From: Anaerolineaceae bacterium
GTDB taxonomy: Bacteria; Chloroflexota; Anaerolineae; Anaerolineales; Anaerolineaceae
Assembly: GCA_030653365.1 (NCBI GenBank)
Contig: JAURZL010000001.1
Span: 1-64,000 of the forward strand
Length of the DNA stretch: 64,000 nucleotides
Direction of reading: 5' to 3'
The translations under genes were made by a program, and so were the position numbers. Below are positions 48,325 through 58,769 of this stretch, one piece after another. The notes under the pieces are model-generated. The model made no database searches and was not told where the DNA came from. It saw only the letters and a program-made list of their open reading frames with translations. Position 1 is the stretch's first letter. Every line of letters begins with the position of its first letter.

Positions 48325-49452
48325 ATGGAAGTTGTACTGGTAGAAACAAAAAAAGACCTGAAGAAATTTATTGAATTGCCTTATCATATTTATAAGGTTG
48401 ATCCTGTTTGGGTTCCACCATTGCGTGGTGAATTAGCCGGACAGTTTGATCCTGTACGTAATCCATATCTGAATCATTGCCGTCATCAATTATTTTTACT
48501 TTATGATAGTGATAAACCAGTAGGCAGAATTGCAGCCTTCATCGATGATCTGGCTGTTGATTTTTGGCAGGAACCGATAGGTTTATTTGGATACTTTGAA
48601 TCACCTTCAGACAATCAGGCAAGCCACTTATTACTGGAAGGAGCCAGAAAATGGTTGGTTGTGCACGGTATGCAGAAAATGCGTGGCCCCTGGTCATTTG
48701 TATCACAAGAGTGGGGCAGCGTGGTGGAAGGTTTTTCGCCAGCTCCAGTCGTGATGTCACCTTATAATCCGCCATTCTATAATGAACAGTACGAGGAGTT
48801 TGGATTAAGCAAGATCAAGGATTTATTGGTTTATCAAATTGATCACAACCAAAACTATCAAGTTCCGGAACGTATCTTAACCCTGACAGAAAAAATTCGC
48901 TCCCGGTATGGAATTAATACCCGGATTTTGAATATGAAAACATTGGATCAGGATGTGGAAAAAATTATTGCACTTTCCAATGAGAGTTTGATTAAGAATT
49001 GGGGTTATTCACCAGTTACCGATGAGGAAGTACGTGCAATGGTACATGATCTAAAGCAAATCATACAACCAAAAGGAGTGATTTTTGCAGAAAATCAAAC
49101 GGGAAAAGCGGTCGGATTTGCCATTGCGATTCCTGATATTAATTTATTGCTGAAAGGTCTCAATGGGCGTCTCTTGCCTTTTGGTTGGTTGAAATTGTTA
49201 AGGGGGATCCCCAGACTAAAACAATATCGAATGTTTGCTCTCGGTGTCATCCCCTCCTATCATGGAAAGGGAATTGATGCTTTACTTTACCGGGCTTTAT
49301 ATGATTCGTTATATTCTACAGACATGCAAATGGAGATCAATTATGTGCTGGAAGATAATGACCCAATGAATAACGCAATCATCAAATTAGGGGCAAAACT
49401 TTATCGGCGCTATCGGGTTTATGAAAAAGACATCAGCACATCAGAAGATTAA
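48325..49452 (+). CDS. GNAT-like acetyltransferase-fold protein
   Basis: LPYHIYKVDPVWVPPLRGELAGQFDPVRNPYLNHC...KPVGRIAAFID; typical of a large conserved family of ~375 aa GNAT-like proteins. Confidence 0.7.
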   Translation: MEVVLVETKKDLKKFIELPYHIYKVDPVWVPPLRGELAGQFDPVRNPYLNHCRHQLFLLYDSDKPVGRIAAFIDDLAVDFWQEPIGLFGYFESPSDNQASHLLLEGARKWLVVHGMQKMRGPWSFVSQEWGSVVEGFSPAPVVMSPYNPPFYNEQYEEFGLSKIKDLLVYQIDHNQNYQVPERILTLTEKIRSRYGINTRILNMKTLDQDVEKIIALSNESLIKNWGYSPVTDEEVRAMVHDLKQIIQPKGVIFAENQTGKAVGFAIAIPDINLLLKGLNGRLLPFGWLKLLRGIPRLKQYRMFALGVIPSYHGKGIDALLYRALYDSLYSTDMQMEINYVLEDNDPMNNAIIKLGAKLYRRYRVYEKDISTSED

Positions 49453-51041
49453 TTGTTTCGATTTCTGTATATTTCATCGGCTGCTAAGATATCCTTAACC
49501 GATTCCATACTGTAATTATTATTTTCTTCAGGATCATGACTGGCGTGCCATACCTGGGCGAAAAAGGGATTTTTTCTAGCCTGTTCATCTCCATTCCAGG
49601 GAGGTCTAACACAGACCGGACACCAGTGACCAGCTTTCAGAATCGTGAATGCTTTCGCAATAAATTCATGTCCAAAAGCGCAACGCCATTTCAATTTATG
49701 GTATAAATCCCCATTCCATTCAGGAGAAATACATTCACCCCCACGAAAGCTAGCTGCTTTTTCCAGATCCAGTAACGATAAAATTTGCCTGCTCTCATCG
49801 TATCCATGATCCAGAATCTGTTGTACGGGTTCAATTTCAGTAGAAGGATCTTCCTTGTCCCAGTCCAGGATGGCTTCATAAGATTTATAGTCTTTAAAGA
49901 AGGCAATAATTCTCTGGTCGTTTTTATGCAGGTACCAGTTTCGAGTTCCATTGGCATGATATTCAACCAGATTTTTTAACCAACCATGTGTTTGTTTTTC
50001 AACAAAATTTCGAATTAATGGAAAATTTCTGCACAAAAATGATAGAGTTTTTATCGACAAAGGTGAGCTTTTGTGAAGTGCTTCCCAGATATCAGTCATC
50101 GTATCCTGCCAATAATTCAAATAATGATTACAAATGTGACTATCAAGATAATATTGCAGATGAAAATTTCGCAAAGCATACCAATTGCGATCATTTACCT
50201 TACGATAGCCGGATAACCCCAACATTTTGTAGGTTTGTTTCATATAATTGAGAGCTGATATTCGCATCCCTGGTCCACCACCCATATTGTATACTCTGCG
50301 CCAAAAATCAGATTCTTTAGGTATATTGAGTGCGTTGATCAACCCAACACCTGCGTTACGGTTACTGATATTTTCCATGCAAGTACGCAAAGGCATGTGG
50401 AACATAATTGGATCCTGTAATTTCATGTAATGCTTGAATTCGGTTGGAATAATATAGGTCATTCGAATGGAAACCCAATATAGTAAATCGGATTCGAGGA
50501 CAATTCTCTCACCATCTATTTTTGTGATGGCATAAAAATCGAATACAGAAGGATTGAGTGGATCACCAACACGCCCCCAATGGATAGGCGGTTGGCGGTC
50601 TCCTGTCTCGGCGACAGTTCCAGTATGGATGTAGCGAATATGTTGTTTGCCAAGTGATTGTGTTTGAATCGCTCTGATAACATTATTTACAGCGTCTGTA
50701 TTCACTGCCCGGGCATTTTTTGGATAGTAATCTGCCATTGGTGAAATGTATGCCATAGCGTTCAGTACCCAATCGGCACCTTCAATCGCTATCGCGACAT
50801 CATCATATTCAATAGCATTTCCCCAGATAATCTTCAAACCGTCACCTTGTACATGACCACGTCCAGGAATGGACTTAATATTGGATATAATTTCGTATGG
50901 GCGGAATAAAAGCTTTTCTCTAAGATCAGGGAGTAACAGGAGCACGATTTCATATTGATCCCGCTTTTTCCATAATTCCTGAAAAGCAGAATAGCCCATG
51001 GTGCCAGATGCGCCTAATAATACCACCCGCTCTTTTTTCAT
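49449..51041 (-). CDS. NAD-dependent epimerase/dehydratase with C-terminal zinc-ribbon-like extension
   Basis: VVLLGASGTMGYSAFQEL Rossmann start, FYAITKIDGERIVLES; C-terminal LKWRCAFGHEFIAKAFTILKAGHWCPVC. Confidence 0.78.
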   Translation of the reverse strand: MKKERVVLLGASGTMGYSAFQELWKKRDQYEIVLLLLPDLREKLLFRPYEIISNIKSIPGRGHVQGDGLKIIWGNAIEYDDVAIAIEGADWVLNAMAYISPMADYYPKNARAVNTDAVNNVIRAIQTQSLGKQHIRYIHTGTVAETGDRQPPIHWGRVGDPLNPSVFDFYAITKIDGERIVLESDLLYWVSIRMTYIIPTEFKHYMKLQDPIMFHMPLRTCMENISNRNAGVGLINALNIPKESDFWRRVYNMGGGPGMRISALNYMKQTYKMLGLSGYRKVNDRNWYALRNFHLQYYLDSHICNHYLNYWQDTMTDIWEALHKSSPLSIKTLSFLCRNFPLIRNFVEKQTHGWLKNLVEYHANGTRNWYLHKNDQRIIAFFKDYKSYEAILDWDKEDPSTEIEPVQQILDHGYDESRQILSLLDLEKAASFRGGECISPEWNGDLYHKLKWRCAFGHEFIAKAFTILKAGHWCPVCVRPPWNGDEQARKNPFFAQVWHASHDPEENNNYSMESVKDILAADEIYRNRNN

Positions 51042-51164
51042 TTACTACTCCTGAAATCTGAACTGATGAATGAATTTCCCTCAATTATTATTCTAACATT
51101 ACATTGAAAATTGCTGCAGAAAATCTGTTGTTGGAACTTATTTCCACTGGAGTAATAGTCCTGG

Positions 51165-51824
51165 TTATGCCATGGCAATGAAACGAAGAATAACATAGAA
51201 GTGACTGAATGCCCCTAAAATGACAAATATATGCCAGATTTCATGAAACCCAAACACACCAGGGATAAAATTTAATTTCTTGGTGATGTAAACAATCGCA
51301 CCGATGGAATAGAATAATCCACCAATTACCATCAAGAGTATGGCAGCCACAGGCATACTCTGAAGGATCTCCTCGACGCCCATGATCGCCAACCAGCCCA
51401 TTAGAAGATACACACCAGCTGTCACCCAACGAGGAGCATTGATAATAAATAATTTTACGCTGACACCAATGATTGCCAGCCCCCAGATGATCGCAAGCAT
51501 TCCATATTGCCAGAAACCATCGAAAAAATGATAACAGATGGGTGTATACGATCCAGCAATGAGAAGATAAATGGCTGAGTGATCGAATTTTCTTAAATTG
51601 AGAATGATTGAATCTTTGGCAATAAACAGATGGTATGTTCCACTCGCAATAAACATCAATACCAGACTGATCCCGTAAATGATCAGTGTAAGAATTTTCG
51701 TCAGATCTCCCCAACCAAAATAAATCAGGCTGATTAGACCAAAAAGCGAGAGAACAGCGGCTGCCAGATGGGTCAGCGCACTGATAGGTTCACGCATTTT
51801 TAGTCGAAGATTGCCTGGTTTCAT
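51165..51824 (-). CDS. Hemolysin III/YqfA (PAQR-like) membrane protein
   Basis: REPISALTHLAAAVLSL, SGTYHLF, RKFDHSAIYLLIAGSYTPICYHF, GFHEIWHIFVILGAFSHFY. Confidence 0.92.
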   Translation of the reverse strand: MKPGNLRLKMREPISALTHLAAAVLSLFGLISLIYFGWGDLTKILTLIIYGISLVLMFIASGTYHLFIAKDSIILNLRKFDHSAIYLLIAGSYTPICYHFFDGFWQYGMLAIIWGLAIIGVSVKLFIINAPRWVTAGVYLLMGWLAIMGVEEILQSMPVAAILLMVIGGLFYSIGAIVYITKKLNFIPGVFGFHEIWHIFVILGAFSHFYVILRFIAMA

Positions 51825-51905
51825 CTCAGGAATAACAATATCACTTAAGGGAACACAATTCCAGTCATGAAATAGTACAATTTTTAAGTATGACTGGTGT
51901 GATTT

Positions 51906-52223
51906 TTATTTGTTACTGGGAATGAATTGAGGCTCACTTTCTGTCAGAACCATTCTGGTAATGGCAGTTTTTGCACGCAATGCTTTAATAGGTGCGAATT
52001 CCGGAGAATTTAACCAGGTTTTGGCTTTTTGAGAATTTTCGAATGCCAGAATCACCAATCGCTTGGGACACCAATCTCCTTCGATCACTTCTGTAAAACC
52101 ACCTCGGCTCAAGTATTCTCCCCCATATTTGGCGACAACTGGAGGTGTTAATTTTTTTACCACCTCATAATTCTCCGGGTCGGTTATTTCAATGTCTACA
52201 ATTACATAGGCTGTCATGATCAC
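51906..52223 (-). CDS. DUF1330 family protein
   Basis: AYVIVDIEITDPENYEVVKKLTPPVVAKYGGEYLSRGG...WCPKRLVILAFENSQKAKTWLNSPEFAPIKALR. Confidence 0.92.
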   Translation of the reverse strand: MIMTAYVIVDIEITDPENYEVVKKLTPPVVAKYGGEYLSRGGFTEVIEGDWCPKRLVILAFENSQKAKTWLNSPEFAPIKALRAKTAITRMVLTESEPQFIPSNK

Positions 52224-52483
52224 TCCTTTGGCGTTTATTCATCATTCTCAAGATGCAGACTTTTATTAAATGGTATCATCAAAATTTGGATTTAAAATTA
52301 GAGAGTGAATCTTGGTCTGGATCCCAATTTTTTTTAAAATCCCTTTTTCCAAGGAATGATTTTTTCCATGGGAGTCCAGGTTGGTGATAAAGAAAAATCG
52401 TTTTTTTATTTGATTATGTTAGAATGACTTAATTATATCGCCCCCCAAATTCTCTTCCAGAAAAATTTCTAGGACAACCAACC

Positions 52484-54151
52484 ATGACATCATATAACTT
52501 GAAATCGTTAAAATTACCGAAATTAACCGGAAACATGCTTTCGATTTTTGCCAATTTGGTCGAGACTCGCTTTGGCCAGGCGCTCTTACTTAATTCATTG
52601 CTAGAAAATGGTGGAATTCCAAAATTACGAACATTAATTGTGGACGAAGCCCCTACTTTTTATCCGTTGGTGAGACCTGATTCTGATAATTCATCTCCGG
52701 TTGATATGACCGAACCAACACAAAGAGATTGGCCTTCCCCTTACCCAAGCTCACTTGATTATTCAATGAAATACCAGCAAGGTGAAATTTCCCCGGTTGA
52801 TGTCGTTGACCAAATTTTAAGAAATATCAAAAGTAGTGAACAGGGTGAAAAACCCATGCGGGTGTTTATCGCCGTAGACCGTGATAATCTTTCTAAACAA
52901 GCTCAGGATGCTGCGGATCGGATAAAAGCTGGAAAGAGAATCAGTCCATTGGATGGTGTTCCGGTGGCTATTAAAGACGAAATTGATATGTTGCCATATC
53001 CGACAACTGTAGGTACAGCATTTTTAGGGAAACAACCCGCGAACGAAGATTCAACGGTGGTCGCCCGACTGCGAGCTGCCGGAGCATTATTGGTAGGTAA
53101 GACGAATATGCATGAAATAGGCATAGCACCTAATGGTATGAATGTTCATCATGGTACCGTCCGAAATCCATTTGATCTGAACTATGATACTGGCGGAAGT
53201 TCCAGCGGATCCGCTGCTGCTGTAGCCGCTGGTTTGGTTCCTGTTGCCATGGGGGCAGATGGGGGTGGATCCATCCGCATTCCTGCATCATTATGTGGTG
53301 TGGTCGGTTTAAAGTCAACCTTTGGAAGAGTGAGCGAATTTGGTGCTGCTCCTTTGTGTTGGAGTGTGGCTCATCTGGGTCCACTTGCTGCCAGTGTTTA
53401 TGATGCAGCATTAACCTATTCGATTATTGCAGGTCCGGACCCAAAAGATCCGAATACATTGACTCAGCCACCGGTAACGGTGCAAGGATGGAATACTCCT
53501 GATTTGGAAGGTGTTCGGTTAGGGGTATATCCGGAATGGAATGAACATGCTGACAAGGATGTAGTTTCCGTGTTCAAAGAAATGCTGACAGCATTTGTAA
53601 AAAGAGGAGCAACACTGATTGAAATCGAAATACCTGAATTGGATGAAATTCGAATCGCGCATGCAATTACCATTCTCTCAGAAATGGCGATGTGTATGCG
53701 CGTTTATAAATCCCAGCGGAAAGAGATGGCAGAAGCAGTTCGTCTAAGCCTGGTTTTAGGAGAGGTGATGACTTCCAGTGATTATTTACGGGCGCAACGA
53801 TATCGTACCCGGGCAATCTCTGCTTTTGATACTATTTTCCAAAATGTTGATGTTATCCTGACACCAGGCACAGCAAAAACTGCCCAACCCTTCCCTATCT
53901 CAGATCCTTCAGCAGGCTGGTCAGATCTTTCCATCGACACAGAATACATGCGTTACGTGTATGCCGCGAATCTCACAGGATTGCCAGCGATCAGCTTCCC
54001 GGCTGGATATGATACACGTGGTCTACCCGTTGGCATACAGGCAATCAGCAGACACTGGCAGGAGAACATGCTTTTCAGGGTTGCCTTTAATGCTGAAATG
54101 ATTATGGAAAGAAGAACTCCAGCTAATTTTTATCCGTCTTTGATTCTGTAA
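52484..54151 (+). CDS. Amidase signature family protein
   Basis: [14 protein letters not shown] (Lys), [48 protein letters not shown] (Ser-Ser-Lys). Confidence 0.93.
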   Translation: MTSYNLKSLKLPKLTGNMLSIFANLVETRFGQALLLNSLLENGGIPKLRTLIVDEAPTFYPLVRPDSDNSSPVDMTEPTQRDWPSPYPSSLDYSMKYQQGEISPVDVVDQILRNIKSSEQGEKPMRVFIAVDRDNLSKQAQDAADRIKAGKRISPLDGVPVAIKDEIDMLPYPTTVGTAFLGKQPANEDSTVVARLRAAGALLVGKTNMHEIGIAPNGMNVHHGTVRNPFDLNYDTGGSSSGSAAAVAAGLVPVAMGADGGGSIRIPASLCGVVGLKSTFGRVSEFGAAPLCWSVAHLGPLAASVYDAALTYSIIAGPDPKDPNTLTQPPVTVQGWNTPDLEGVRLGVYPEWNEHADKDVVSVFKEMLTAFVKRGATLIEIEIPELDEIRIAHAITILSEMAMCMRVYKSQRKEMAEAVRLSLVLGEVMTSSDYLRAQRYRTRAISAFDTIFQNVDVILTPGTAKTAQPFPISDPSAGWSDLSIDTEYMRYVYAANLTGLPAISFPAGYDTRGLPVGIQAISRHWQENMLFRVAFNAEMIMERRTPANFYPSLIL

Positions 54152-54162
54152 ATTCTAAATTT

Positions 54163-54927
54163 CTAGCGAATAAAATAAATAATGGAAACGATTACCCCAA
54201 TCGTGACCACCGTCCAACGTAAAGTGGAAGGTTTGATCTTGCTCGCCAGCTTGCCCCCTAAAGTCCCGCCAATAATCGCAAAGATTGCCATTACCAAGGC
54301 TGCACTCCAATTAACCTGGCCAGAAAAAACAAAGAATATTGCAGCAGCAATATTGACACTGAATGCAATTGCCTGTTTAAGTGCATTCAATCGGGTGAGT
54401 GAATCGTTGATCAGAAAACCCAATACAGCCAGCACGATTACGCTTAATCCAGCCCCGAAATAGCCGCCATACACTGCAGCCAATAAAACAGGTAGGATCG
54501 CAAATTGAATGTGTTCTAAGTTCGCACCCCGGGTACTCAGTCGTTTGTTGATATAGTTTCGTAATGGGTCAGCGATAGCCAACAATACGGACGCTAACAG
54601 GATCAAAAAAGGTACAAGAGATCGAAAAAGACGTTCTCCGGAATTTAGCAGTAGGATACCGCCGATGATGCCTCCGATGACGGAGGCGGGAACAAATAAA
54701 TATAGTCTTCTTTTTTGACTCTTCAAATCATTCCATTGAGCAATGGTGGCTCCCAGATAACCTGGACTCAGTGCAACCGTGTTGGTAATATTAGCGACGA
54801 CCGCCGGGAGACCTACAGCCGTTAATACTGGAAATGTTATGAGTGTTCCCCCACCAGCAATCGCATTCACGAATCCACCCGCCAGCGCTGCCAACCCTAT
54901 CAAAATATATTGAAACCAATCAAGCAT
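54163..54927 (-). CDS. Sulfite exporter TauE/SafE (TSUP) family protein
   Basis: [54 protein letters not shown]. Confidence 0.92.
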   Translation of the reverse strand: MLDWFQYILIGLAALAGGFVNAIAGGGTLITFPVLTAVGLPAVVANITNTVALSPGYLGATIAQWNDLKSQKRRLYLFVPASVIGGIIGGILLLNSGERLFRSLVPFLILLASVLLAIADPLRNYINKRLSTRGANLEHIQFAILPVLLAAVYGGYFGAGLSVIVLAVLGFLINDSLTRLNALKQAIAFSVNIAAAIFFVFSGQVNWSAALVMAIFAIIGGTLGGKLASKIKPSTLRWTVVTIGVIVSIIYFIR

Positions 54928-55880
54928 TAGCGTCCAGCTTTCTTCAGGATGGATACAGCCTGTAATGTGATCCAGCGAGAAGTTTCTTCTGGTCCACCCA
55001 TTTCTGGATAAGTACGTTGACGAAATGGACTGGATCCTTGCCAGTGTCCATTGGTTTTTTGTTTCGATTTCAGCCAGGTGATCAGATGAGGGGCTTGTGG
55101 GTGGTTTATTTGATCAAATTCTTTTAATAACCGCAATATAAACAGGATATCTGCATGATAAAAATTTGGAAAGCTTAATTTAGACCAGTTTTGATGTGTC
55201 TTCTTTTCAAACCGGCTGGATTTCTTTTGAATGATTAAATTCGCATTTTCGAGCACGAATTCAAAACCAGTTTGAAGTGCGGCTTCAATCAATTTCGAAC
55301 GCTTAGTTTCCGGGATCAAGAGTAGACCCCAGATGGATCTTGCAGCACCCCACACACAAGGCATTTTCCAGTTCCATTCACAACTACATTTACCTTTTTG
55401 CAAGCTTTCGGCTGTTAATTCGATCATTAATTGCAACCGAGAATCATCTGACCATCCACCATATAAACAGTAGCGGATGATATTTCCCCATAGGCAGGTA
55501 AATCCCGTATTCTTATATTTTTCAATATCCTTTTGAGTTATTGAGAGCATGAAATCGCAAGCTGCTTGATAACGTGGCTCATTCGGGGAACATTGTAATT
55601 CCTCCAGAAGTACCATGCTCCAATGGGTACTGGTGAATTTTGGTGTGTAATAATGCTGGGGATATTTCCATTTCCCAATTTCCACCTGCTGGTTGAGAAT
55701 GGCGGGAACTGCACCGGATTGTTGGATTTCATTATAGGCTGCGACAACCGATTCATGATTTTCTGGAAGCTCTAATAATTCCAGCATAGTCTTATACCGG
55801 ATGGTTGCAGTTGGAGATGCCAAAAGCCATTGGGTCAACAGATTTTTATCCATGACTGGATCCCTCCTGAGCAGAGACAT
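54927..55880 (-). CDS. Terpenoid cyclase/prenyltransferase-fold-like protein, function unknown
   Basis: Alpha-alpha toroid-like repeats: [29 protein letters not shown], ...[16 protein letters not shown]. Confidence 0.55.
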   Translation of the reverse strand: MSLLRRDPVMDKNLLTQWLLASPTATIRYKTMLELLELPENHESVVAAYNEIQQSGAVPAILNQQVEIGKWKYPQHYYTPKFTSTHWSMVLLEELQCSPNEPRYQAACDFMLSITQKDIEKYKNTGFTCLWGNIIRYCLYGGWSDDSRLQLMIELTAESLQKGKCSCEWNWKMPCVWGAARSIWGLLLIPETKRSKLIEAALQTGFEFVLENANLIIQKKSSRFEKKTHQNWSKLSFPNFYHADILFILRLLKEFDQINHPQAPHLITWLKSKQKTNGHWQGSSPFRQRTYPEMGGPEETSRWITLQAVSILKKAGR

Positions 55881-56847
55881 TTAATGTGACTGGTTCACTT
55901 TTTACTTGTTTAGTTTCAAACACTCTTAAGAATACCACGCCAGACAGGGTGAGGATACTACCAATTAATTGAATGGGGGTCAGACGTTCTCCCAGCAAAA
56001 GATATGCTGTCACAGCTGTAAATGCAGGTTCCATGGTAACGATCAGGTTGGCGATGCTGGAAGGCAAATAACTTAAACTTACATTATAAAAACCAAAACC
56101 AGCCAGAGTTGGGATGGCTGCCAACAAAAACAGGATGATCCAACCTTCCCAACGATTTCCCAGCCACATCAATTCACCAGGGTGCATCGCCTTCCCAATT
56201 AAAAAATCTCCCGGTATCAGATTAATCACCAATAAAAAGACTCCAGCAAAACCGAAAGTATAAAGCAAGGTTGTCCAGGGGCTGAGTCCGCGTTGGGAAG
56301 CAGTACGACCCAAAAGGCTGTAAAGCGCGTAGGAAAGCCCAGAAAGCACGCCAGTCAGGATGCCAGCCAGATTGGTATTCCACATGGATGGTTGATAAGC
56401 TTCAGCGACGAGTACACAACCACCGAGGCTGAGGAAGACAGCTACAATTTTTACCCAAGTCAGTTGTTCTTTAAGAATCCACCAGCCCAGCAGGACTGTA
56501 AACCCTGCAGAACAGTAGACCAGGACCGTTGCCACAGCTGCCCCATTAATCGAGACAGACAATGTCCAGAATGAATTGAAAATTGATACGATAAGTCCGA
56601 AAAAAACCAGAAAACCGAGATGTTTTCTCTGAATTTTTAATAATCGTTTATTGATAATCCAGAATGCTGGTATTAATGTTGCGACAACGAATACATTTCG
56701 CCAGAATGCCAGAATTAAGGCTGGAATCTGATAGGTTAATGTCATATGGCGAATAATGATGGATGTGGTTGAAAGGAAAATTGCCCCCAGAAGAGCGAAA
56801 GTATATCCGCGGTTGATTGTTTTTACTGTTGCTGGTCGATATGTCAT
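55846..56847 (-). CDS. EamA family (DMT) transporter
   Basis: Ten-TM DMT pattern; duplicated EamA units ending LLLGERLTPIQLIGSILTLSGVVFL. Confidence 0.88.
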   Translation of the reverse strand: MTYRPATVKTINRGYTFALLGAIFLSTTSIIIRHMTLTYQIPALILAFWRNVFVVATLIPAFWIINKRLLKIQRKHLGFLVFFGLIVSIFNSFWTLSVSINGAAVATVLVYCSAGFTVLLGWWILKEQLTWVKIVAVFLSLGGCVLVAEAYQPSMWNTNLAGILTGVLSGLSYALYSLLGRTASQRGLSPWTTLLYTFGFAGVFLLVINLIPGDFLIGKAMHPGELMWLGNRWEGWIILFLLAAIPTLAGFGFYNVSLSYLPSSIANLIVTMEPAFTAVTAYLLLGERLTPIQLIGSILTLSGVVFLRVFETKQVKSEPVTLNVSAQEGSSHG

Positions 56848-56871
56848 GAAGTCTCTTTTATGATGTGGATT

Positions 56872-57558
56872 TTAATAAATTTGATAAGGACCAAATTTTT
56901 GGTATTGACTGAAGGTTGTAATCCTGATGTGATCATTCAATGGGTTGAGTAAATAATTCTTTCCATTTCGGTGAAGAATCGGAATTCTTCGTTTTTTTTC
57001 GGAAAAAACTGATCGCATTTCTTCCGACTTATTTGCATAATTTTCCATTTCCTCTGGCCAAAGATTAAAAGTTTTATCAAATGTTTGAATAAACTCATAG
57101 CGATACGTGGAGGCCACCTGTTCAAGGTGACTGATGATCCAACATTCGTTTTCAAATTGCCATTCATAGGCCAGACCAATAAAACGAAAATCCTCAGTTA
57201 CATAGGGAAAGAAAGGGAATTGCCGGCAACTGAGGGCACGATAAGGCCGCTGACAAAGTGACGCACCCTGGCAGGTTAATAAGATCATATTATCCGGAAG
57301 GTCACTTAAAGGATTATTGGCATCTAACTCTACATCATTGCAGTCAGTTGATTCCCATTCCCGCCATAAATTTGTATTTTGTCTCAAAAATTTCCACTCG
57401 CTTTGATAGGCTGCTGGGATGGCATGGCAAATATCACAACAAAATGGAACCCCATGCGAATTATGGATAGCACATTTTTGACCACAATCCAGGTCGGTGA
57501 TTGGGGTATTAAACCTGGGATAAAGAATTTCAAAATCCAGAGGTGGCTGTTTATTCAC
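56872..57558 (-). CDS. Cysteine-rich YkgJ-like metal-cluster protein
   Basis: DCGQKCAIHNSHGVPFCCDICHAIP...CQGASLCQRPYRALSCRQFPFFPY. Confidence 0.6.
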   Translation of the reverse strand: MNKQPPLDFEILYPRFNTPITDLDCGQKCAIHNSHGVPFCCDICHAIPAAYQSEWKFLRQNTNLWREWESTDCNDVELDANNPLSDLPDNMILLTCQGASLCQRPYRALSCRQFPFFPYVTEDFRFIGLAYEWQFENECWIISHLEQVASTYRYEFIQTFDKTFNLWPEEMENYANKSEEMRSVFSEKKRRIPILHRNGKNYLLNPLNDHIRITTFSQYQKFGPYQIY

Positions 57559-57682
57559 AGACCCAATTTTAGCTGATCTTACTCTTTTGGTGGGGATTAA
57601 TTTTTACAATAAAAGACCTCATGTAATCAAAAGTTTGGACTGTTATTTGGTTGACATAGTTATTTACTTTTTAAAATCTTTT

Positions 57683-58213
57683 TCAGTTTTCCAAGGCCCC
57701 CTGATTTACCCAATCTCGAAAAATCTGCACCTGGGCAGGGGTTAGCTTTGCACCTCTTTTTGGCATTTTTTGACTGGCTACCATCTCAACAAACAGGCTG
57801 TTTTCAGCATCCCCAGGAGTGACAATCGCGCCATTAATGGAACCATTCATTAAGCCAAAATAATCCGTCAAATTCAACCCCTCCTCGATCTTTTCTCCAC
57901 CATGGCAATTCAAACATCGAAATTCGATGATGGGGTAGACATCATTGCTAAAACTGACAAAATTTTCCTCAGGTGGGGTATCCGTGGCGGACGGTTGGGA
58001 GGTTGCGGTAGGAGACGGTTGTTCAACAATGGTCTCAGTTGGCAACACTTCATTTTCAATCGCAGGTTCTGAAATTGCTTCTAATGGAGTGCTCGCAGCA
58101 GAAGGATCCACTTGTGTTGCAGGTGTAGCTGAACAGGCAACCAGAATAAACATACTTAATAATAATCCCCATAGAAGTAGGAATTTATGAATTCTTGCAT
58201 GAAAAATTTGCAT
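57683..58213 (-). CDS. Lipoprotein c-type cytochrome (PSCyt1-like)
   Basis: Lipobox FILVACSA, FRCLNCHGG (CxxCH), VASQKMPKRGAKLTPAQVQIFRDWVNQGA. Confidence 0.85.
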   Translation of the reverse strand: MQIFHARIHKFLLLWGLLLSMFILVACSATPATQVDPSAASTPLEAISEPAIENEVLPTETIVEQPSPTATSQPSATDTPPEENFVSFSNDVYPIIEFRCLNCHGGEKIEEGLNLTDYFGLMNGSINGAIVTPGDAENSLFVEMVASQKMPKRGAKLTPAQVQIFRDWVNQGALEN

Positions 58214-58225
58214 AAAGGCTCCTTT

Positions 58226-58711
58226 CTAAAAACCATACAAGATGGAACCACCCAGGAAAGCCAATACTAGCACGATTCCAAAGCTAATCGCATGGACCAG
58301 GATATAAAGTCCCCGAGCACGATCAAAAATATCAGGATTCTTCCACCGAAAAATGACCAAACCGGTTGTTAAAACAGATAATGTCAGCCCTAATGCCAAC
58401 TTAATCGGAGCAAAAGGAGCATCACCATCATAATTAAGATTATTATCGTAAACACCACTGGCACCTGCAAAGTAGGTACTGATGGCAGCCAGAACCATAT
58501 TAAAAAAGGCTGTTTGTTCAAAAATCTTATTTTTTCGTATCCAGGCAAGTAATACAAATAAAAAAGCTGCACCGGTAAGCGCAATTGGAAAATGGACAAC
58601 CATGGCATGAAGTGGGTGAAGCTCGGTAATTGCATGAATAACTCTGTCAATAAACTCCATAATACCTCCGTATGTTGGAGTATTGTATGATGTGTATTGA
58701 TTTGAACTCAA
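58226..58711 (-). CDS. DUF2231-like four-TM membrane protein
   Basis: ELHPLHAMVVHFPIALTGAAFLF typical of the DUF2231 family. Confidence 0.75.
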   Translation of the reverse strand: MSSNQYTSYNTPTYGGIMEFIDRVIHAITELHPLHAMVVHFPIALTGAAFLFVLLAWIRKNKIFEQTAFFNMVLAAISTYFAGASGVYDNNLNYDGDAPFAPIKLALGLTLSVLTTGLVIFRWKNPDIFDRARGLYILVHAISFGIVLVLAFLGGSILYGF

Positions 58712-58769
58712 ATGAATGTATAATGATCAACGTTTGAGATTTTCCTGTATCAAAGGTTGTGGATCGAAT

